Assembly (NCBI RefSeq): GCF_001652725.1
Contig: NZ_LWHJ01000028.1
Location: 310,001 to 374,000, forward strand
Length of the DNA stretch: 64,000 nucleotides
DNA from: Pedobacter psychrophilus
GTDB lineage: Bacteria > Bacteroidota > Bacteroidia > Sphingobacteriales > Sphingobacteriaceae
Direction: 5' to 3'
Every line of letters starts with the position of its first letter. Position 1 is the first letter of the stretch. The notes below the pieces were generated by a model. That model worked only from the letters and a program-made list of their open reading frames with translations, was not told where the DNA came from and made no database searches. This document shows positions 53,929-63,148 of this stretch, in pieces. Made by a program: the position numbers and the translations under genes.

Positions 53929-54834
53929 ATGAAAATACGTTATAGTATTACATTTTTCTTCCTCATTATTATTACTGCTTGTAAAAGCACCAAGCCTTCT
54001 AAACAAAGTAAAATGGAATTCCCAAAATTTGATATAGAAGCACACCGTGGTGGTAGAGGGCTGATGCCAGAAAATAGCATTCCCGCAATGTTAAATGCAC
54101 TGGCCATGGGGGTAAATACTTTAGAAATGGATACACACATTACTAAAGATGGACAAGTAGTTGTTACCCATGATGATTATTTAAGTCCAGCATTTATTTT
54201 GCAACCCAACAAAGAGGAGATACCAAAATCTGAAGCACAAAAAAACATCATTTATCAAATGCCTTACGCCGATTTAAAGCGCTTTGATATTGGTTCTAAA
54301 TATTATCCAGCTTTTCCTCAACAAAAGAAAATCAATACATCTATTCCTTTATTATCAGATATAATTGATGCCGTTCAAAGCGATATAGACAAAAACAATA
54401 GAAAACAAATATTCTATAATATAGAAACAAAATGTAGTGAAAAAGGGGATGGAATTTTACATCCAAATCCAGATAAATTCGTTGAGTTACTGATTAATAT
54501 CATTAAGGAAAAGAAAATTACATCTTTTGTAATTATTCAATCTTTTGATAAAAGAACCATTCAAATTATTAATAAAAAAAATCCTGAAATCAAGACTGCT
54601 TATCTCATTAGCAATAAAAAAACTTTTGAAGAAAACATCAAAGAATTAGGTTATAAGCCATTTATTTACAATCCAGAGTACCATCTGGTTAATAAAGATT
54701 TAATATTAAAATGCCATCAACAAAACATTAAGATTATACCTTGGACAGTAAATACTTTAGAAGAAATTAATCTGCTAAAAAATTTAGGCGTTGATGGTGT
54801 TATTACAGATTACCCGAATTTATTATTGCCTTAA
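53929..54834 (+). CDS. Glycerophosphodiester phosphodiesterase lipoprotein
   Basis: A 301-residue GDPD-family protein with a lipoprotein signal (FFFLIIITAC, Cys about residue 17). The catalytic His and metal ligands are visible in IEAHRGGRGLMPENS (about residue 37), TLEMDTHITKDGQVVVTHDD (about residue 60) and NIETK (about residue 160). The C-terminus holds IIPWTVN and GVDGVITDYPN. The family splits glycerophosphodiesters into glycerol 3-phosphate and an alcohol. In this locus it would supply phosphate or glycerol from phospholipid or teichoic-acid-like material. Confidence 0.93.
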   Translation: MKIRYSITFFFLIIITACKSTKPSKQSKMEFPKFDIEAHRGGRGLMPENSIPAMLNALAMGVNTLEMDTHITKDGQVVVTHDDYLSPAFILQPNKEEIPKSEAQKNIIYQMPYADLKRFDIGSKYYPAFPQQKKINTSIPLLSDIIDAVQSDIDKNNRKQIFYNIETKCSEKGDGILHPNPDKFVELLINIIKEKKITSFVIIQSFDKRTIQIINKKNPEIKTAYLISNKKTFEENIKELGYKPFIYNPEYHLVNKDLILKCHQQNIKIIPWTVNTLEEINLLKNLGVDGVITDYPNLLLP

Positions 54835-54871
54835 TAAATAAAATCTATAATTCAAATTTTAATCAAAAAAC

Positions 54872-56698
54872 ATGAAAACAAAATTACCAAATTTATTTGG
54901 CTGTTTAGCGGCCGTTATTTTAATGTGTTTTAGTTTTAATACACAAGCACAATTAGGTCAACTTTTAGGTTGGCAATTTAGTAATCCAGCATCCTTAGGG
55001 ACCGAAGTTACTGCAACTTCTTATTTTACAAATGAAGGAATGGAAATATCTACTTTAAGTAGAGGAGCAGGTTTTAAACCCTCCGGTTTAGCAAGAGCTT
55101 TTAGCTCAGCATTAACAAATTATCCTTTTCCTCCTCCCCCTGTCACTACACCACCCACACCAGCCCAATCAACATCAAAACAACAAGCCTTAGATGATAA
55201 TGTTTATTATGAAATCACTGTCAAGCCAAAGACTAATTTTACCGCTTCACTTTCTTCAATTGAAGCAAAAATTAGAAGAAGTGCTGCTGGAGTTCAGTCA
55301 TATAGATGGTCATATAGTGTAAATGGAGCAGCTTTTATAGAAATTGGCACCGCAGATGTCACAGGATTTACTGACACCAATGATTTTGGAGTTGCACAGG
55401 CTCCTATAGATTTAAGTACAATTCCAGACCTTCAAAATATTTCCTCTAGCACAACAATAAGGTTAAGAATATACGCATGGGGAATAAGTTCTACCGGAGG
55501 CAGTACTGCATTTGCAAGATATGTAGCAACAGACTTAACTCCTGTTTTAGCTATAAGGGGAGAAGTTAACATTCCAACACCTATTTTAGCTTGGCAATTT
55601 GGTACCCCTGCAACAGTTGGTAATGAAGCTAGTGTAGCATCTACAACAACTGATACTCAGTTAAGTCCTTCAAATCTAGTTAGGGGTGCTGGTTTTTTAC
55701 CAGCTAGTTTGGCAAGATCATTTAATGCTTCTTCCACAGTGTTTACCTCATCTACAAAACAAACAGCTTTAACGAATAACGAATATTTTGAGTTTGATGT
55801 TACTCCAAATGCAACAGGTAAATATCTGAATTTACAATCATTACAGTATATTTTAAGAAGAACTACAAATGGAGCGGCGAATTTTAGATGGCAATATAGC
55901 AGAAATGGAGGTGCATTTGTAGAAATTGGGGCAGCCGATATCTCACTATTAAGCTCAGATGACGGTGTTTTACAATCAGAATTAAATTTATCGGGGATTG
56001 CAGATTTACAGAATATTCCTACTTCTCAATCTTTAAAATTTAGAATTTACGCTTGGGGCGCTACAACCTCAGGAGGTGCTTTTGCAATAGGTAAAACTGT
56101 AGCATCTACTTCTAGAAATAGTTTAGAGTTGAGAGGGACAATTAGCAATACACTTCCAGTTTCTTTAACATCATTTACCGGAAATTATCAAAACAATGCA
56201 GTAAACTTAATATGGCAAACCGCTAGTGAAACAAACAATTCCCATTTCGAAATCTTCCGTTCTGGTGACAATAAAAAACAAATTAGTTTAGGAAAAGTTC
56301 CTGGAAATGGTAATTCAAACGCATTAAATACTTATCGATTTAAAGATACCCAACCATTAGCTGGGCAAAATTACTATTTCCTTAAACAGATAGATTTAGA
56401 TGGTAAAATAAATGAAGTTGGTATCTATACAGTGAATGTTGGTCTAGAGAAATTACAATTAAGTGCCTACCATTCGGTTGAAGAGAATGCTGTACTCTTA
56501 TCTTTATATTCTGTAACTGGCGGAAAAGGCAAACTCCAAATATTTGACCTCGGCGGTAAAAAAATATCTGATATAAATGTTCAGTTAGAAAAAGGTTATC
56601 AATCTTTAAGAATCCCTGCAACACTTACACAAGGAATTTACCTAGTAAATTATAGTAGCGCATCAGAACAAATTAGCAGCAAGTTTTTAGGTAATTAA
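54872..56698 (+). CDS. Secreted T9SS-tailed protein with two homologous beta domains
   Basis: A 608-residue protein with a signal peptide (CFSFNTQAQ). Two homologous domains of about 190 residues follow: the first starts LLGWQFSNPASLGTEV, the second LAWQFGTPATVGNEA; both contain SRGAGF/VRGAGF, RWSYSVNGAAFIEIG / RWQYSRNGGAFVEIG and LRIYAWG / FRIYAWG. A Pro/Thr-rich insert (FPPPPVTTPPTPAQ) lies in the first. From about residue 425 comes the T9SS region (LPVSLTSFTGNYQNNAVNLI, then a type A tail with LQIFDLGGKKI and TQGIYLVNY). Similar domains occur next to secreted nucleases in Bacteroidota. No catalytic motif is visible; probably a binding protein. Confidence 0.78.
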   Translation: MKTKLPNLFGCLAAVILMCFSFNTQAQLGQLLGWQFSNPASLGTEVTATSYFTNEGMEISTLSRGAGFKPSGLARAFSSALTNYPFPPPPVTTPPTPAQSTSKQQALDDNVYYEITVKPKTNFTASLSSIEAKIRRSAAGVQSYRWSYSVNGAAFIEIGTADVTGFTDTNDFGVAQAPIDLSTIPDLQNISSSTTIRLRIYAWGISSTGGSTAFARYVATDLTPVLAIRGEVNIPTPILAWQFGTPATVGNEASVASTTTDTQLSPSNLVRGAGFLPASLARSFNASSTVFTSSTKQTALTNNEYFEFDVTPNATGKYLNLQSLQYILRRTTNGAANFRWQYSRNGGAFVEIGAADISLLSSDDGVLQSELNLSGIADLQNIPTSQSLKFRIYAWGATTSGGAFAIGKTVASTSRNSLELRGTISNTLPVSLTSFTGNYQNNAVNLIWQTASETNNSHFEIFRSGDNKKQISLGKVPGNGNSNALNTYRFKDTQPLAGQNYYFLKQIDLDGKINEVGIYTVNVGLEKLQLSAYHSVEENAVLLSLYSVTGGKGKLQIFDLGGKKISDINVQLEKGYQSLRIPATLTQGIYLVNYSSASEQISSKFLGN

Positions 56699-56701
56699 AA
56701 C

Positions 56702-57877
56702 ATGTATAAAAATTTAAAATATTCAATCTTCATGTTGCTTTTCTTACTTTCTTGTAAGAAAAGCAACACTGATAATGGAGGCGCTAATTCTGTTACAATT
56801 AATTTTCCATCTAGTTATTTTACGGATGTTAACCTAGTTTCTAAGGGAAACGCTTCACCAGTAATTTTAGATAGATTAACAAGCCTTATAGACGCAACTC
56901 CTGCAAAGTCTAAAATCCATTTAGCAATTTATGGGTTTGATCATCAAGGAGTAATTTCATCTTTAAAAAAAGCAGCAGAAAGAAATGTAGAAATTCACAT
57001 TGCCATAGATTTCAGCTTAGATGAAACCCAGCAACAAAATCGACCAACCATTATAACAATAAGAAGTTTTTTAAAAGAAGGTTCAGATATCACTACCATA
57101 AATAATGATGCAGGTTCATCGGCTATACAGCACAATAAGTTTGTCCTTTTTTCTGATATAAATACATCAACGGGCATCGTAAACAATGTGGTATTTCAAA
57201 CTTCACACAATTTCACAATTGATGACTCTAAGAAATTACAAGATGCGGTTGTTCTAAATCAGAAAGGCTTGTATGATGCTTATTTAAATTATTTTAATCA
57301 GATAAAATCAAGAGGCGCATCTGGAATGAAAGATTTCAGTTTCTTGGAGTTTAATGATGAACCAAATGGGATATATGCTCAATATTTCCCAAAAAGGAAA
57401 AATGGAGTAGCTTATGGTGGAGATAGTATTATCGAATTTCTAGATGCCATAACAGACCCTGCTAGTACAACAATAAGTGTTGGCATGTCAGATTGGACGG
57501 CAAGCAGGTTAAATGTTGTTAATAAATTACAAGAATTATTGCTTAAGGGCGCAAAAGTAGAAGTAGTGGCTAAAAGTAAAGCTGATCCTGAGATATTAAC
57601 TGGTTTAGAAAATCTGAGAAAAAAAGGAGCGTTTGTTAAAATCCTTAACCTTACTTTGTCTAGTCAACCTAAAATAAATATCCATTCCAAGTTTTTTATT
57701 ATTGATGGCGCTTGGAAAGGGGAGAAATGTAAAATTGTAGCAACAGGAAGCCATAACTTAACAGGAAATGCCTTAAGGAATAACAATGAGACGCTCTTAA
57801 TTTTGAAAAATTTTAATGGTTTATTTTCAGATTATACCAACAATTTTCTTGAACTAAAAAAGCTTCCTGGTATTTAA
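56702..57877 (+). CDS. Phospholipase D-family lipoprotein
   Basis: A 391-residue lipoprotein with lipobox LLSC (Cys about residue 18). Two HxK motifs of the PLD superfamily are present: QHNKFVLFSD (about residue 147), where the Asp is displaced by one, and IHSKFFIIDG (about residue 328), with the canonical HxKx4D. Each is followed by a GSHN/TSHN motif (VFQTSHNFT, VATGSHNLT). Members cleave phosphodiester bonds in phospholipids or nucleic acids through a covalent phosphohistidine. It starts 3 bases after the T9SS-tailed gene, so the two are translated together. Substrate unknown. Confidence 0.88.
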   Translation: MYKNLKYSIFMLLFLLSCKKSNTDNGGANSVTINFPSSYFTDVNLVSKGNASPVILDRLTSLIDATPAKSKIHLAIYGFDHQGVISSLKKAAERNVEIHIAIDFSLDETQQQNRPTIITIRSFLKEGSDITTINNDAGSSAIQHNKFVLFSDINTSTGIVNNVVFQTSHNFTIDDSKKLQDAVVLNQKGLYDAYLNYFNQIKSRGASGMKDFSFLEFNDEPNGIYAQYFPKRKNGVAYGGDSIIEFLDAITDPASTTISVGMSDWTASRLNVVNKLQELLLKGAKVEVVAKSKADPEILTGLENLRKKGAFVKILNLTLSSQPKINIHSKFFIIDGAWKGEKCKIVATGSHNLTGNALRNNNETLLILKNFNGLFSDYTNNFLELKKLPGI

Positions 57878-58024
57878 GATTGATTATTATTATTGGTTAT
57901 TTAGTTGAATGTTGATAGCTTTTTATTTCAAAAATTTTTAACTGTAAAAATTTAAGTGTGGAACTTTAAAAACACCTGATATCAAAATTTAATAAGTAAT
58001 TTAGTGAGCTTATTTTTTGATTAC

Positions 58025-60541
58025 ATGCCTAAATCCACATCCTTTGAAAGCGAGCAAAAGAGATTAGCCGCTTTAAAGTCTTATAATATTTTAGATACAG
58101 CAAACGAAAAGGATTTCGATGAACTAACCGTTTTGGCATCTACTATTTGTCAGGTGCCTATTGCATTAATAAGTCTGGTGGATGAAAAAAGACAATATTT
58201 TAAATCCCATACTGGTTTATCAGCTTCTGAAACGCCAATAGAACAATCATTTTGTGCACATGCAATTTCATCTACTAAAGATATGATGATTGTGGATGAT
58301 GCGACAGAAGATAATCGTTTTAAAAACAATCCCTTAGTTATTGGGCATCCCAATATCACATTTTATGCAGGTGTACCTTTAATTAATGAAGATGGATTTG
58401 CGTTAGGTACTTTATGCGTAATAGACACAAAAAAGAAACAATTAACTAATCAGCAACAGGAAGCGTTAAAAATTATTGCCAAACAGGTAATGGGTAAGTT
58501 AGAGCTTCGTAGAAAAATATCAGAATTAGAAGAGTTTAAACAGGAACAACAAATCTTGTTCAATAAATTATTAACAAGCGAGGAAAGAACCAACTTTCTT
58601 TTTGCTGATGCGCCAGTTGCTATTGGAGTATTAAGCGGAAAGCAACTTATCATAGAAAAAGCTAATGATAATTTATTAAATGTTTGGGGAAGGGATAAAT
58701 CTTGTATCGGTAAATCTTTAGATGATACACTACCAGAATTAAAAAATCAACCATTATATAAGATTATTCAAGATGTTTTTATAAGCGGTAAACCTTACTA
58801 TGGAGAAAATTTAGAGGTTGTCCATATTAAGAATAATAAAGAGGTTAAAGGATTTTTCAATTTTGTATATCATCCTATAAAAAATAAAGAAAACATTGCA
58901 ATTGGCATTATGATGATTGCCAATGATGTAACAGAGCAAACATTAAATAAAAAAGAAACTGCAAAATTAAATCTTAAGCTCCAAATTGCTAACAAAGAAT
59001 TAGAATCAAGTAACGAAGAGCAATCCACCATTAACGAAGAATTGTTAAGCACAAATGATTCTCTGATTGAGGCGCAAGGTCAATTAGAAGAAACTATTAA
59101 CGATGTTGAATTAAGTAGAGCAAGGTTTAGGGATATGATTCTCTCTTCTCCTGTGGCGATGTTAGTATTTACCGGGGATAATTTTATTTTTGATGAGGTT
59201 AATGATGCCATGTTGTTAATTATCGATAAGGATTTTTCTATTAAAGGAAAACCCTTAATTGAGGTTATGCCAGAATTAATTGGTCAGCCTATTTTAGATA
59301 TTCTCTATAACACTTATCATACAGGTCAAGAGGTTAGGCTTTTAGATGCTCCTGTTAGCTTAAATCGTAATGGCGAATTAACTTTGCTCTATTTTAATGT
59401 TACCTATAGTGCTATATTAGAAAACGGAAAAATTACGGGCGTAATGCAATCTGCAGTAGACGTTACAGTACAAGTTTTAGCTAGAAATGAGTTAAAAAAA
59501 GCCGAAGAATTGATGCGTATGACTATAAATGCAGCCAATTTGGGTACATGGGTAACCAACATGACTACCAAAGAAGTTATTGCTAATGATAGGCTTAAAG
59601 AGTTATATGGATTTAATAAGGATGAAGAATTTAGCTATGAAGATTCTATAAATTATATTACTGAGGATTTTAGACCTACAGTTATAGAACATATTGAGAA
59701 TGCGGTAAATAGAAAGGATTCTTATAATATAGAATTCAAGATCAAAGGCAAAAACGATCAGCAAATAAGATGGATAAAATCTTATGGAAAACTAAATTTA
59801 GGTTCAGATGATAATACTAACCTATTTTCTGGAGTTGCTATGGATATCACTGAACAAAAAGGAAACGAGCAGAGAAAAAATGCTTTTATAGGAATGGTGA
59901 GTCATGAACTTAAAAACCCATTAACTTCTATAAATGCTTATTTGCAACTTTTAGAAGTAAAAGCTAATAAAGCAAAAGATGATTTTACCTCTGGTGTTTT
60001 AGGTAAAACTTTGGTGCAGGTTAGCAAAATGAGAAACATTATTGGCGGCTTTTTAGACGTTTCAAGGTATGAATCTGGTAGAATTAGTATTGATATACAG
60101 TCATTTGATTTATCTGAATTAATAAAGGAAGTAGAAGAAGAATCCATAACTACAATCACTAGCCATAAAGTAATTTTTGCTCCAGTAGAATATACTTTAG
60201 TAAATGCCGATAGGGATAAAATTGGACAAGTAATTAATAACTTCATTAATAATGCAGTTAAATATTCTCCAATTAATTCTACTATTAACATAAGTTGTGT
60301 AAGTAAAAATAATCTCGCAGAAGTTTGCGTAAAGGATGAAGGAATGGGCATTTCATCTGAGAACCAAAAAAACCTGTTCGAAAGATATTTTAGAGTTCAA
60401 GGAGAACATATGAAATTAATTGCCGGTTTTGGAATTGGACTTTATATCTGTAAAGAAATCATCGAAAGACATAACGGTAAAATTGGCGTAGAAAGTGAAA
60501 TGGGAAAAGGTTCTGTCTTTTATTTTCAATTGCCTTTATAA
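58025..60541 (+). CDS. Sensor histidine kinase with GAF and PAS input domains
   Basis: An 838-residue protein from ATG 58025; an in-frame GTG at 58004 adds seven residues. Domains in order: GAF (about 20-165, CQVPIALISLVDEKRQYFKS), PAS (about 185-305), a coiled coil (about 305-360), PAS (about 365-480), PAS (about 490-610), then HisKA with the phospho-acceptor in MVSHELKNPLTSINAY (about residue 630) and the HATPase core with VINNFINNAVKYSP, VKDEGMGIS and AGFGIGLYICKEII. No membrane segment and no receiver domain, so it is a soluble kinase. No response regulator gene is adjacent, so its partner is unknown. The GAF ligand cannot be told. Confidence 0.92.
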   Translation: MPKSTSFESEQKRLAALKSYNILDTANEKDFDELTVLASTICQVPIALISLVDEKRQYFKSHTGLSASETPIEQSFCAHAISSTKDMMIVDDATEDNRFKNNPLVIGHPNITFYAGVPLINEDGFALGTLCVIDTKKKQLTNQQQEALKIIAKQVMGKLELRRKISELEEFKQEQQILFNKLLTSEERTNFLFADAPVAIGVLSGKQLIIEKANDNLLNVWGRDKSCIGKSLDDTLPELKNQPLYKIIQDVFISGKPYYGENLEVVHIKNNKEVKGFFNFVYHPIKNKENIAIGIMMIANDVTEQTLNKKETAKLNLKLQIANKELESSNEEQSTINEELLSTNDSLIEAQGQLEETINDVELSRARFRDMILSSPVAMLVFTGDNFIFDEVNDAMLLIIDKDFSIKGKPLIEVMPELIGQPILDILYNTYHTGQEVRLLDAPVSLNRNGELTLLYFNVTYSAILENGKITGVMQSAVDVTVQVLARNELKKAEELMRMTINAANLGTWVTNMTTKEVIANDRLKELYGFNKDEEFSYEDSINYITEDFRPTVIEHIENAVNRKDSYNIEFKIKGKNDQQIRWIKSYGKLNLGSDDNTNLFSGVAMDITEQKGNEQRKNAFIGMVSHELKNPLTSINAYLQLLEVKANKAKDDFTSGVLGKTLVQVSKMRNIIGGFLDVSRYESGRISIDIQSFDLSELIKEVEEESITTITSHKVIFAPVEYTLVNADRDKIGQVINNFINNAVKYSPINSTINISCVSKNNLAEVCVKDEGMGISSENQKNLFERYFRVQGEHMKLIAGFGIGLYICKEIIERHNGKIGVESEMGKGSVFYFQLPL

Positions 60542-60556
60542 TTTATTAAGACAAGA

Positions 60557-61246
60557 TTAATGGCAAATTACCTGTTCGTTGCCTAAAATTTTAGGACTTA
60601 AGTAAGGAATATCTAAATTTAATCCCCTTATAATAAACCAAATACCTAAGCATAAGGTTATATAAGGTAAAAAAACATTTATTTTTTGCCTAAAAACAGG
60701 TTTACTAAAGTTCACACCCAACATTGCTAAAAGCATTAAAGGCATTGTCCCTAATCCAAAAACAAACATAAATAAAGCAGATTGATAGGCACTATCTGTA
60801 TTAATGGCTGTTGCTAAACCCAAATAAACAAATCCGCAAGGTAAAAAACCGTTTAGTAAACCTAAATATAAATGACCAGCTTTATTTTTTATGGCTTTTC
60901 CTATTAGTTTATTAACTATTAATGTAAAACGATTTGGCTTATAGGTATTGCTTTTTCTTAATCTGATAATCTGCGGAAGCACTGCTAAAATAATTAATAC
61001 ACCACTAAGAATACTGATACTTTGTTGAAGACCGGCCATCCACAATTGCTTTCCTAATAAACCAATCAATAATCCTAAAAAAGCATATGAAACTGCCCTC
61101 CCAAGGTTATAAGAAAATTTTTTTATTAAGGTTATCCATTTATTTTCTTGCTGATAAGGAATAGCAAAAGCCAATGGGCCACACATACCAACACAATGTA
61201 AACTCCCAAATAACCCAATGACAAATGCTAATTGTAAATGGTTCAT
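60557..61246 (-). CDS. TauE/SafE-type (DsbD/UreH-like) membrane protein of the cbb3 cluster
   Basis: A 229-residue membrane protein with about six hydrophobic segments. GLFGSLHCVGMCGPLAFAI, with two Cys, lies at residues about 12-30, and LLNGFLPCGFVYLGLATAI near the middle. This is the UreH-like group annotated as sulfite exporter TauE/SafE and found after ccoG-fixH in Bacteroidota. The Cys pair suggests metal (copper) or redox handling for oxidase assembly; this is inference. It overlaps fixH by 4 bases. Confidence 0.85.
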   Translation of the reverse strand: MNHLQLAFVIGLFGSLHCVGMCGPLAFAIPYQQENKWITLIKKFSYNLGRAVSYAFLGLLIGLLGKQLWMAGLQQSISILSGVLIILAVLPQIIRLRKSNTYKPNRFTLIVNKLIGKAIKNKAGHLYLGLLNGFLPCGFVYLGLATAINTDSAYQSALFMFVFGLGTMPLMLLAMLGVNFSKPVFRQKINVFLPYITLCLGIWFIIRGLNLDIPYLSPKILGNEQVICH

Positions 61247-61656
61247 GGAATGTAAATGTTTTTTTCATAAAGGTAATTTCGTTTACCATTATTCCACGAT
61301 ATTACCAAATGCCATTGGCCTTTTTCAAGCAAACCCTTATCAATACTAAATGATGAATTCTTTAACTTGATTGACCTATCTTTTGTTTTATCGGCGGTTC
61401 TCTTAAAAAGAATATTTCCATTTTCAAGAGCCTTAAATTCAACATTTAGTGTATTACCATTAACGGTAATTAAAGGGGTTGCATGATCATCAATTACATT
61501 TTGCTTTAAAGCATATTCCTCATCAAATGCCAATCCCTTTTCATAGTAATCCTTATCAAAAGCATCATCTATAGAATAGGTCATCTTAATAGCCAGTATG
61601 GTTATAAAACCCATAAAAATGATTAAAACTAATATGATACTTCTTCCCCAATTCAT
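61243..61656 (-). CDS. fixH: FixH family protein of the cbb3 oxidase cluster
   Basis: A 137-residue protein with one N-terminal membrane segment (SIILVLIIFMGFITILAI) and a periplasmic domain with the FixH-type segments DAFDKDYYEKGLAFDEEYALKQ and GQWHLVISWNNGKRNYLYEK. FixH/CcoH assists assembly of cbb3-type oxidase. It lies between ccoG (6 bases upstream) and the TauE/SafE-type gene (4-base overlap). Confidence 0.85.
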   Translation of the reverse strand: MNWGRSIILVLIIFMGFITILAIKMTYSIDDAFDKDYYEKGLAFDEEYALKQNVIDDHATPLITVNGNTLNVEFKALENGNILFKRTADKTKDRSIKLKNSSFSIDKGLLEKGQWHLVISWNNGKRNYLYEKNIYIP

Positions 61657-61661
61657 GCTAT

Positions 61662-63038
61662 TTAATTTACAGGTCCTAAAAAACTTGTTTTCATTTTGTT
61701 AATGATCTTGCCATTCTGTTTGATCAAAAGCACCACATCTGTTTTTCTTTGGTGTATGGATTTATTTAGCAATAACACAAAAAAGGTGACTTTAACTGTG
61801 CTTTCTTTTTCGATTTTTGGTGCGGATTGTATCCAGGTAATTTTTTGATTTTTATCCTCCGGAATAATTTCGATATTCATAGGATAAACCGTTTTGTTGG
61901 TCAGCTCGGCATTATACAAATTACTGATGTAACCATTAGGTTGCTCTTGATACAACATTCCACCTGCTCGCAGTAGCGTAACATCTATATCTTTTCGGCT
62001 CATTAAAAAGTAAGTCAATATCGCAATCATAGCAACAAGTACAAAGCTGTAGGCTTTCATTCTGAGGTTAAACCGAGGCTGGTGATTGTTGGCGATCATT
62101 TCTTCAGAATAAAAACCGATCAGTTTACGTGGTTTATGAATTTTATCCATAACATCGTCACAAGCATCAATACATGCGGTGCAATTCACACATTCTAATT
62201 GTGTCCCTTTACGGATATCAATCCCGGTAGGGCAAACCGCAACGCATAAATTGCAATCTACACAATCGCCCAATTTTGATGCTGCATCTCCTTTTTTGAG
62301 TTTTCCCCTGGGTTCGCCACGTAAGTAATTATAGGCAACCACTAAAGAGTTTTTATCAAGCATTACACCTTGCAGCCTTCCGTAAGGACAAGCCACAATA
62401 CAAACCAATTCTCGTAACTGACTAAAAACTAAATAGAATGCAAGTGTGAAAACACAAATGGCAATAAAACCAACCCAATGTAATTGTATAGGTTCCGTAA
62501 TAATGCTGAACAAGCTATCACTACCAATAATGTAGGCTAAAAAGGTATTTGATATGAGAAAAGAAATCAATAAAAATAGAAAGTGTTTAGCTGTTTTTTT
62601 GATGATTTTATCTTGATTCCAATCACTTTCGTCCAGTTTTTTTCTGGCTAAAGGTTCGCCTTCTATCCAAACTTCAATTTTACGGAAAACCATTTCCAAA
62701 AAAATAGTTTGAGGGCAAATCCATCCACAAAAAACACGACCAAATGCTATCGTAAATAAAACAATGCTAATCAGCACCAGCAACATCGCCAAAACGAAAA
62801 TAAAGAAATCCTGTGGCCAAAATACTTGCCCAAATAAGATGAACTTTCTTTCGAGAATATTAAACATCATAAACTGATGTCCTTTAAATTTGATAAAAGG
62901 AGCCGCAAATAGAAAAACCAATAGTACATAACTTACTATACTTCGGTATTTATAAAATGCACCTTTTCTTAAAAGTGGATATAACCATCTTCGCTTCCCA
63001 CTTGCCTCAACTGTACTGTGATAGGTTATTTCTTCCAT
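61662..63038 (-). CDS. ccoG: cbb3 oxidase accessory protein CcoG (RdxA/FixG)
   Basis: A 458-residue membrane iron-sulfur protein of normal length. Membrane segments at the N-terminus include SYVLLVFLFAAPFIKFKG; the conserved FGRVFCGWICPQTIFLEMVF lies at about residue 100. Two 4Fe-4S clusters follow at about residue 255: CVDCNLCVAVCPTGID and CVNCTACIDACDDVMDKI. The C-terminus has the IgG-like FixG domain (VYPMNIEIIPEDKNQKI). CcoG takes part in copper reduction and assembly of cbb3 oxidase. Upstream is ccoP, downstream fixH. Confidence 0.95.
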   Translation of the reverse strand: MEEITYHSTVEASGKRRWLYPLLRKGAFYKYRSIVSYVLLVFLFAAPFIKFKGHQFMMFNILERKFILFGQVFWPQDFFIFVLAMLLVLISIVLFTIAFGRVFCGWICPQTIFLEMVFRKIEVWIEGEPLARKKLDESDWNQDKIIKKTAKHFLFLLISFLISNTFLAYIIGSDSLFSIITEPIQLHWVGFIAICVFTLAFYLVFSQLRELVCIVACPYGRLQGVMLDKNSLVVAYNYLRGEPRGKLKKGDAASKLGDCVDCNLCVAVCPTGIDIRKGTQLECVNCTACIDACDDVMDKIHKPRKLIGFYSEEMIANNHQPRFNLRMKAYSFVLVAMIAILTYFLMSRKDIDVTLLRAGGMLYQEQPNGYISNLYNAELTNKTVYPMNIEIIPEDKNQKITWIQSAPKIEKESTVKVTFFVLLLNKSIHQRKTDVVLLIKQNGKIINKMKTSFLGPVN

Positions 63039-63148
63039 TTTTTTTAAATGAGTGTTAAATAGTTTGTATAGAGTATTGAGACCAGAGTATTAAAATGTGA
63101 CTTTAAACTCTTTTTACTAATGACTAGATACTTTCTACTAAAGACTAA

